From contig LSSN01003877.1 in assembly GCA_001970855.1 (NCBI GenBank), forward strand, positions 1 to 13,046: a DNA stretch of 13,046 bases, written 5' to 3'. Each line of letters begins with the position of its first letter. Positions within the stretch are counted from its first letter, which is position 1. Shown piece after piece: positions 8,139 through 13,046 of this stretch. The notes beneath the pieces were generated by a model. It worked only from the letters and a program-made list of their open reading frames with translations, was not told the origin of the DNA and did no database searches. This DNA is from Smittium culicis (Eukaryota; Kickxellomycota; Harpellomycetes; Harpellales; Legeriomycetaceae). Position numbers and translations under genes: made by a program.

Positions 8139-9668
8139 TGAGCAATCGAGGAGATAAAGCTGAACAGTATAGAATTATAAAATCAAATTTTCACGATACC
8201 GAAGAAGACTGGAGGCCTCGGACCCTTCCTCGACTTCTAGAAGCCAAATTTCCATGTCGAAGAACAAAACTTCTAGGTGGATACACTGAATTCAATCTGC
8301 AGAATGACCAGTTGAAAGTATTTCCCGACATCAATATACCTCCAGTATGCTTTCATGCACATCTTGATCTACAAGCAGTGAAGTACCTCTGATTTAGTTT
8401 TAACGGCAGCTACTTCTAGTTCCGCTTCATACCATTCTAGCTATATCTGAGTCCTTTGCTCTTCACGAAGATCCTTAGCAAATTTCTAGAATAGAACAGG
8501 TTGAAAGGAATTCGTCCTCGGAATACCTAATACATGAGCCAAAAAAAAAAAAAGCGCTTAATCTACTCCAGCTCTCCGAGATTAGATTCAATTTCTATTC
8601 CGAATAGTAATTTACTACGTCTTAGTCGATTACACACCTTGGAATGGAATAAAAACCAGTGAAATGTCCTTCAAGGCTCCGTCTACCAAGATCTGGGATC
8701 TTCGATGCGAGTCCAGCAGATAGCTCAACGCTGGATAGAAGAAATTGAGATATCTGGCGAGTTTCATCAGCAAGACTAAGTCGATGTCTGTCGCTCTGAT
8801 CCCTGGGAGACTCATAATACGCTGCATATTAGAGCTCAAGAATAGAGATCACTACATATCGAACTCATATACATCGATAGTGACGCTGACTAAACCGGAA
8901 ATCCAGAATCTATCCTTCTCGAAAAACCAGTTAACGTTGTGTAACAGCAACTAGTTATTTGCCGAGACGCCAAAGCTGAAGATTTTTACCGAATACATAT
9001 TCTCAGCTTGGGGAATAGCAGTAGGACACCGTACTTACTCGGGTATATGGAGCCCCGAAGTGTTGAAACTACATATCATCACAAAGAAACCATTGACTTT
9101 GTTTTATGCACCGAGGTTCAAAAGTGTGACGGGACTATCAGTGTAAGTCTACTCAGAAAACGTAAATAAACTCTCATTTTTCAAGAAATTCGGGGGAAAA
9201 AACTCTCTGAAAATATTGAAATTAAGAGAAAAAATATATTCTCAATTCCACAATACCAAAACTCGCCCTCAAGTGACATATTTACCGTCTGTACTAATCC
9301 CTAAGGATGACCCCAGAAGACTGGAAGCTCAATCCAAATTGTATCTACCACAGGTGTCATTCTTAGCTCTAAATTCACACCATGGACCCCACGATCTCAA
9401 CCTGCTTGGATTTTCTCAGAACAGGAAACCGGAACGGTACTACAGATGGTTACCAGAAAACATAGCACTACGACAGAATGCGCTGAATCAACGATTGTCC
9501 AGATTCAAAAATACATACAGCTACCCTCCGCGGAATCTGATATCTCACATAGTTAAGAAGGTCCACCGCAAGCGAGTCACAATGAAACTTTTGATTCCAA
9601 TGTGCAAATACGAAATCTGTTTCCCAAACCTTATGGATCTATCATTCTCACAGCCACTGCTTCTTTGA

Positions 9669-9800
9669 GAAAAAACCGTCGTTTCAGAACTGAAAATCTG
9701 AAAGTCGCCAGTCTCAACAAATAAGTACTGGAGCATGGCTTCCTGAAAAATCTGCAGCGTTTCCTCCAAAAGTAAGATCTCGGCGCTTATCATATTTACT
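9669..9800 (+). pseudogene. Probable end of DIRS RT ORF and overlap with the recombinase start
   Basis: Past the stop at 9666-9668, the same frame still reads KTVVSELKI, stop, KSPVSTNKYWSMAS, stop, then KICSVSSKSKISALII. This is the kind of W.L.AW.xSG tail that closes DIRS RT proteins, so the stop at 9668 is likely a mutation and not the original terminus. In DIRS elements the recombinase ORF commonly overlaps this end, which would fit a recombinase start somewhere in this stretch. Confidence 0.45.
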
Positions 9801-10735
9801 TTATTGTTTTTCAGAAATCGACGTGTTTGCCGTGCATCAAGGTACAGTTCTATCCAGCAGCGATTTTTAGAATGGCGGATATCAAGTAGATATTAACTCC
9901 CATTCCCGCTCCTCAAGTAATCAACTACCTCGCGGAAATATGAACTGTAGATAAATTGAAATTAGGCTCGATATAAGCATAAAAATCAGCGATCCTTCAA
10001 CTTTCAGATATTCCAGCCGAGATATCCACTCATTCAATATTTTCCGATTTTATCAAGGCATTATATGATACTTCCATTATATCTTTAATCATTATACTAT
10101 GGATATATATCCAGTTATAGAATTTATTCGAGGATGGGATCAAAACTCGTACTTCACTGTTAATCAGATATCTGCCAAACTTTGCTGACTGCTATCAGTA
10201 ACATGAATCCTCCGCGTAAGCGACATCCATAGGATTGATTACCATAGTAGCCGCATAGAACAAGAGGCGCTAAAACTTGTAGTAGTAGCTCCTAAAGAAA
10301 AAAGGGATGATCTCCGAGTTGAAAAGCCATTCCAGATCAACCCCTGCTTGGATATAATACTATGCTGAGTAAATGCGTACATTGTCTACAAGGAAAAGGT
10401 GACATTCAATCTCTGACCAACTCACACACATTAACAATAGCAATTTAGTAGCACATAGGCTTATAAGGTATCTTAGTGATGCCTCCAAGCCTCTATCAGT
10501 GTATAGTATCACAAGATATATACAATCTATTTCTGATATAATAATATTCGACCCTAAAGCATCAATTCCCAAGGGGGGAGAAATAGGCGCTATATTAGTG
10601 GTAAAATCTGGGATAACGACTGATTATATAGCTTCTCATGAATTTTGGTTGAACTATACCATCTTAGATACATACTATCGACTCACAAGAAATTATTCGA
10701 ATAGCTTGAATGAGTCGATTTTAAATTTGAAATAA
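9800..10735 (+). pseudogene. DIRS tyrosine recombinase (relic)
   Basis: Would insert circular cDNA by site-specific recombination. An N-terminal core-binding-like part shows PIPAPQVINYLAEI (9899-9940), KSAILQLS and ISTHSIFSDFIKALY (about 9990-10070). The catalytic part shows a VT-stop-ILRVSDIHRID block (about 10195-10239), equivalent to the VTGLRxSDI box I, with the box I Arg kept (CGC 10213-10215). LKLVVVAPKEKR (about 10272-10305) follows. The end reads GEIGAILVVKSG...HEFWLNYTILDTYYRLTRN (10577-10695) and stops at 10733-10735. The DTYYR segment carries the candidate nucleophile Tyr (TAC TAT, 10673-10678) with an upstream His and Trp. I cannot recognise a clean box II HxxR, so that catalytic Arg may be lost. 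Blocks fall in different frames with stops between. The open stretch 10499-10735 begins with GTG and has no true start. Confidence 0.8.
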
Positions 10736-10777
10736 CTTAACATGCCTCCATTCTGAAGTATAATTTTAAAATTTATA

Positions 10778-10820
10778 GAGCTCTTTAGAGTGAAGATTAT
10801 ATTATATTATACGAGGAGAG
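10778..10820. repeat. Internal complementary region of the DIRS-like element
   Basis: This 43-bp segment, 43 bp after the recombinase stop, is complementary to 10981-11022 at 34 of 42 aligned positions. It begins with GAGCTCTTTAGA shared exactly; most of the eight differences are C/T or G/A. DIRS elements carry such a segment, complementary to their outer ends, next to the right terminal repeat and use it in circle formation. A shorter, weaker match (10745-10762 against 6682-6696) may be the part complementary to the left end. Confidence 0.72.
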
Positions 10821-10854
10821 GATACATATTAAGCCCCGCTAACCGTACCCATTT

Positions 10855-11022
10855 TACCTTTGCTGAAAGATGATAAGGATATCACAAACTTGTACTTTAC
10901 ATTACATACTATAAAAATTTTTATAGTTTTTTAAATTTCGGTTTAGTTTTATCCAATGAGATGATAATTAATGTTACTCGTCTCCTCTCATAATATAAAT
11001 CGATCTTCGTTCTAAAGAGCTC
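10855..11022 (-). repeat. Right inverted terminal repeat of the DIRS-like element, with outer extension
   Basis: Positions 10855-10989 are the inverted copy of 6691-6846. Positions 10990-11022 extend outward and end in CTAAAGAGCTC, which pairs with the internal complementary region at 10778-10820. The terminal repeat also contains an 18-bp perfect palindrome at 10909-10926. The end at 11022 is where pairing with the internal segment stops. Confidence 0.75.
10909..10926. repeat. Perfect 18-bp palindrome inside the right terminal repeat
   Basis: CTATAAAAATTTTTATAG equals its own reverse complement. The left terminal repeat has the related TATAAAAATTTCTGTAATA at the matching place, so the palindromic state may be ancestral or a chance product of A/T drift. 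Confidence 0.85.
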
Positions 11023-11963
11023 GGCTAATTTTAAAATAACAATCTATTTTACCATTCACTTATGATTTATAAGCTGATGTATAATTTAGTGTTATTTAAT
11101 AATATATAAATATCTCTTTATTCCTCGGAATTAAAGTGTTATAATTGAGATTAGTTGGCTAAATTTGGTAGAACAAAAATAGTCTACCACCTGTGAAACG
11201 ATTAAATATTAAACCTATTAATAAATTTATTTTTATTCGATATTTTATTAATTTACCCTTTCCCATCCAACACTCTTTAAAAAATTATATTTTAAGATTC
11301 GTTTATGATTTATAAGAAAGTCAATAGTTTGCTGTTATTATTCAATGACCAATATTTCTTAAAACCTCGGAATTAAGTTATTTTTATTGAACACTATTGG
11401 ATACATATGTGGGTCAAAATTAGTTTGCCGCTCGGGAAATGGTTAAATTTTATCATTTCCAAACGATTTTTTGGTAAAATTTCAAAGTATAGTTATAAAA
11501 TTATTTTTTATTCAATAGTATACTAAAAATATACCAATATGTATTTTTAAACGGGTAAAAGGTAAGAAAACTGTTAAATTTTTTATTGGAGCTTATCTAT
11601 CGGATAAAAAGTTATTATGATGTGAAAATATTCTAAACTAGATTATTTTAGTTAAAGGCAATATTTTCTCTAAATTTAATATATAAAAGTAAGATTACCG
11701 ACCAATTCGCCAACTTTGATAGCACTTTAGTGCTAGAACCAGCTTAATTCATAGGTCATTATAGAACCTAGAACTATTTTGATATAAATTAGCCATTTAA
11801 TGCATAATTTTGTACTTTAGCCTAAAAAACCAGGAGAAAATGTTTAGGAAATGGTTTTTATGGTAGATAAATGTATCCGATATTCGTTTTTTCCTTCAGG
11901 AACACTTATTTCAGCATAAATAAAAAATATTTAAAATTTATAAAAATTTTATCAAAAAAGTTT
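11023..11963. other. Non-coding AT-rich spacer with a degenerate tandem duplication
   Basis: No protein similarity is visible on either strand. It holds the duplicated unit described separately, a perfect stem TAGCACT-TT-AGTGCTA at 11720-11735 and a GGTAGA...TCTACC inverted repeat at 11168-11189. The start of the stretch could be the far side of the sequence into which the DIRS element inserted, but I could not match it to the chromovirus. Confidence 0.55.
11060..11525. repeat. Degenerate tandem duplication, period about 242 bp
   Basis: Landmarks recur at constant spacing. TTATGATTTATAAG is at 11060-11073 and 11303-11316 (243 bp). CTCGGAATTA is at 11124-11133 and 11366-11375 (242 bp). AAACGATTAAAT at 11196-11207 pairs with AAATGGTTAAAT at 11437-11448 (241 bp). 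The intervening sequence is partly alignable with many C/T and G/A differences, for example GTCTACCACCTGTGAAACG against GTTTGCCGCTCGGGAAATG. Two copies are clear; a third was not found. The end coordinate is approximate. Confidence 0.72.
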
Positions 11964-12411
11964 TCACCAGACTCCTCTCCGCCGCTCTAGCAGTCCCATA
12001 CCCACTGGGCATTGGTTCAAGGGGGCCGGAAAATCACTTATACTTTCTGGTATAAGCGATCTGGCAACACGAATGCCGTCCAAAAATTTCGCTGTTTCCA
12101 GCTCAATAATTTTTTCGGCGGCGCCAGCGTGGAGCTGGCTTAAAGTTTTTTTAACCCCCCCAATGAGTTCCCCAACAGCCTCAACCGGGTTTCATTAGAA
12201 TTAGAAAACGAAAAATTATTTTTATCATGGATCGAGAATGATTGTATCGGCCGATCGTTTTATACAGGCGTTTGTGCTACATAGCACAATCGAGTATTAT
12301 ACGATTAGTTGTCTCAGAAGTCCAAAGTTTGCAGCAGGGGCAAAATATTTTATATTTTTCGTTGATTATTTTGGCGTTTTCCAGGCGCTGGGTAGTCCAG
12401 AAGCTTCCCAT
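11964..12411 (-). pseudogene. LINE (non-LTR retrotransposon) ORF2 C-terminal end (relic)
   Basis: The minus strand reads FWTTQRLENA (12373-12402), then FCPCCK (12328-12345) and SETTNRIILDC (12286-12318) in one frame. This is the Cys-rich knuckle CxxC...ET..H..L.C at the end of fungal LINE ORF2 proteins, with the His position reading Arg. A stop (12277-12279) and a frame change follow. Then a 75-codon open stretch 11964-12191 includes ELIGGVKKTLSQLHAGA and IIELETAKFLDGIRVARSLI, which fits the region after the knuckle. The 34-bp match to the poly(A)-tailed insert at 7981-8014 places the end of the coding part near 11970. Nothing upstream (RT, endonuclease) is present before 12411. The plus-strand open frames at 12238-12558 are shadows. 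The family call is from motif pattern only. Confidence 0.66.
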
Positions 12412-12820
12412 CCACATTCTACCCACATAATTGAGTCCCTTTATCTAGTCTGGGTATGCTGCCTGGAGGTTAATTCAAATTTTATGTTTATGTTACGGCT
12501 TATAGCCCAGAATTTAACTTTTTTATTTATAGTTTTTGTTTTTTATGCTGGTCAATGAGATCACTGTTTGACCAACAGCATTAGTCAGACAGTATCTCTT
12601 GATCCACCAAGAGCATCCAGTCACCCAGGTGGATTTCTTTGCCTTGGTTGGCAGTTTGATCAGCTCAGCTATCCACGTGTTTGATGCTGGCAGTCGTTTA
12701 AATCGCCGTTAGTAATTCTTCATTGGAGATTATCGTCTTATTGTTCATCTTGCTTAATTGTTATTTTGTTGAGTTTATTGGGGGTTGTTGATCTTTATTG
12801 TAAATATAATAATATAACTA
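12412..12820. other. Less AT-rich non-coding stretch with several small hairpins
   Basis: I recognise no gene here. Small inverted repeats are visible: ATGCTGGTCAA (12545-12555) with TTGACCAACAGCAT (12568-12581, 3-nt bulge), and CTCTTG/CAAGAG (12596-12601 and 12608-12613). TGTTGG-type ends near 12575 and a minus-strand TATAAATA near 12520-12528 could suit an LTR, but no second copy lies in the window. Confidence 0.4.
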
Positions 12821-12847
12821 TAAATTCATAGAAGAAAATAAAGACAA

Positions 12848-12875
12848 GGATAATTCCCCTGGGAGGGAATAATCC
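12848..12875. repeat. Hairpin 1: 11-bp stem, 6-nt loop
   Basis: GGATAATTCCC (12848-12858) pairs with GGGAATAATCC (12865-12875) with a single A/A mismatch; the loop is CTGGGA. It is notably GC-richer than the flanking DNA. Confidence 0.85.
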
Positions 12876-12929
12876 GGCCTCTATGTAATAATAAAAATTA
12901 TAAAATAAAATTATTCAAGATAAGGAATT

Positions 12930-12958
12930 CAATGAGTTCCTGGAGTAGGAACTCATTG
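12930..12958. repeat. Hairpin 2: perfect 12-bp stem, 5-nt loop
   Basis: CAATGAGTTCCT (12930-12941) and AGGAACTCATTG (12947-12958) are perfect complements around the loop GGAGT. No T-run follows directly, so it does not look like a factor-independent terminator. Confidence 0.93.
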
Positions 12959-12977
12959 GCTAATAATAAAAAAAACC

Positions 12978-13013
12978 TTGGATTGAGGAAAAAATTCTTA
13001 ATCCTCAAATCAA
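12978..13013. repeat. Hairpin 3: 12-position stem with one mismatch and one G-T pair
   Basis: TTGGATTGAGGA (12978-12989) pairs with TCCTCAAATCAA (13002-13013). The left-arm sequence recurs as TTGGATTGGGG at the window end (13036-13046), so a further unit may start there. Confidence 0.8.
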
Positions 13014-13046
13014 ATAATGAGGTAAAACTTTATAGTTGGATTGGGG

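Larger units (their letters stand above)
7766..9668 (+). pseudogene. DIRS reverse transcriptase and RNase H (relic, interrupted by a LINE fragment)
   Basis: Copies the element RNA into DNA. The start PVGGLIAIF (7766-7792) is the DIRS VGGRLxxF entry block, followed by EVLVKEVAFLISK up to 7972. After the inserted 152 bp, the gene resumes with FTIPKKTGGL (about 8190-8219), SIYLQYAFMHILI (compare SIDLxDAYxHVPI), PF-stop-L (compare PFGL) and SPLLFTKIL. The active-site box is degraded: YLIH at 8524-8535 where YLDD is expected, beside a run of 13 A. Then come LRYLASFISKTKSMSVALIP, TEYIFSAWGI (8988-9017, RNase H, Glu for the first Asp), VYSENVNKL (9147-9173, Glu for Asp) and a long open part 9147-9668 holding LPxxxxxxQNALNQRLSRF and PPRNLI. 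Main frame is the same for 8205-8377 and 8634-9668; the middle is shifted. At least two frameshifts and many stops. Confidence 0.85.
6682..11022 (+). mobile_element. DIRS-like tyrosine-recombinase retrotransposon, decayed, with inverted repeats
   Basis: DIRS elements copy through RNA but integrate with a tyrosine recombinase instead of a DDE integrase. Here, on the plus strand, three relic genes appear in the expected order: a gag-like gene with an RGRGRG patch (about 6870-7765), an RT plus RNase H of DIRS type (7766-9668) and a tyrosine recombinase (about 9800-10735). They are framed by inverted terminal repeats (6691-6846 and 10855-10989). A short segment after the recombinase (10778-10820) is complementary to the outer right end (10981-11022), as in the internal complementary region of DIRS elements. 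Total length is about 4.3 kb including a 166-bp nested insertion with its duplicated target. All genes have stops and frameshifts. DIRS elements normally make no target-site duplication, so exact ends are hard to fix. The left end at 6682 is a guess from a weak match. Confidence 0.85.

Noticed and set aside
8138..8392. 84-codon plus-strand open frame
   Set aside because: It is a shadow: the neighbouring frame starting at 8205 reads the DIRS RT blocks KKTGGL and SIYLQYAFMHI. The open frame itself resembles nothing and spans the LINE insertion junction.
8630..8839. 69-codon minus-strand open frame
   Set aside because: It is antisense to the DIRS RT relic, whose plus frame reads LRYLASFISKTKSMSV. 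The same reason removes the minus frames at 7753-7983, 9545-9793 and 10360-10572.
7981..12014. A single 4-kb element with terminal inverted repeats at 7981 and 12014
   Set aside because: The left copy is part of a poly(A)-tailed insert with its own target duplication, and the right copy runs into a LINE ORF2. Two LINE copies explain both.
12238..12558. 106-codon and 62-codon plus-strand open frames
   Set aside because: They lie opposite the minus-strand LINE knuckle (FCPCCK, SETTNRIILDC) and give only hydrophobic, unfamiliar sequence.
12658..12671. Box A-like sequence on the minus strand (TAGCTGAGCTGATC), possible tRNA or SINE promoter
   Set aside because: No box B (GGTTCGANNCC) follows at a suitable distance and no cloverleaf can be drawn.
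12930..12958. Factor-independent transcription terminator
   Set aside because: The perfect stem is not followed by a T-run on either strand and the context is eukaryotic.

Overview
This window looks like a repeat-dense, gene-poor stretch of a eukaryotic genome, most likely a filamentous fungus. I see no intact host gene, no rRNA, no tRNA and no CRISPR. What can be recognised is a mosaic of decayed transposable elements in very AT-rich DNA. Most remnants are peppered with stops at positions where the families have Trp or Gln codons, and repeat copies differ mainly by C/T and G/A changes. That is compatible with repeat-induced point mutation (RIP) or simple deamination-driven decay, but I could not measure it. 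The fungal assignment is an inference from a chromodomain-bearing Ty3/gypsy element, a LINE with a Cys-rich ORF2 end of fungal style, and the RIP-like decay. A powdery-mildew-like relative is possible but not shown.

Layout. (1) 1-224: an 8-bp satellite of two abutting variants, 18 copies then 9. (2) About 235-6400, minus strand: a badly decayed Ty3/gypsy chromovirus. Reading down the minus strand: gag core (about 5780-6260), an unreadable gag/protease stretch, reverse transcriptase (YLDD kept at 3098-3109), RNase H, tether and integrase, a C-terminal chromodomain (831-1055) and a candidate 3' LTR (235-579). The 5' LTR was not found. (3) About 6682-11022, plus strand: a DIRS-like tyrosine-recombinase retrotransposon with gag-like relic, RT/RNase H relic, tyrosine recombinase relic, inverted terminal repeats (6691-6846 against 10855-10989) and an internal complementary segment (10778-10820 against 10981-11022), which is the diagnostic architecture of the DIRS order. 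(4) Inside its RT gene sits a 152-bp, poly(A)-tailed, 5'-truncated LINE end (7973-8124) flanked by a 14-bp target-site duplication. (5) 11023-11963: AT-rich DNA with a degenerate tandem duplication of about 242 bp. (6) 11964-about 12411, minus strand: the 3' end of a LINE ORF2 from the same family as the 152-bp insert. (7) 12412-13046: non-coding DNA that ends in three consecutive hairpins.

How the parts relate. The DIRS element lies where the 5' end of the chromovirus should be, so it probably landed in or beside that older element. The LINE fragment is younger than the DIRS element because it interrupts it cleanly. None of the elements looks autonomous: every gene is broken by stops and frameshifts. 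The DIRS RT catalytic box is not recognisable, and its RNase H shows Glu where the family normally has Asp. The best discovery in the window is the DIRS-like element with its terminal and internal inverted repeats still legible, plus the datable nested insertion.
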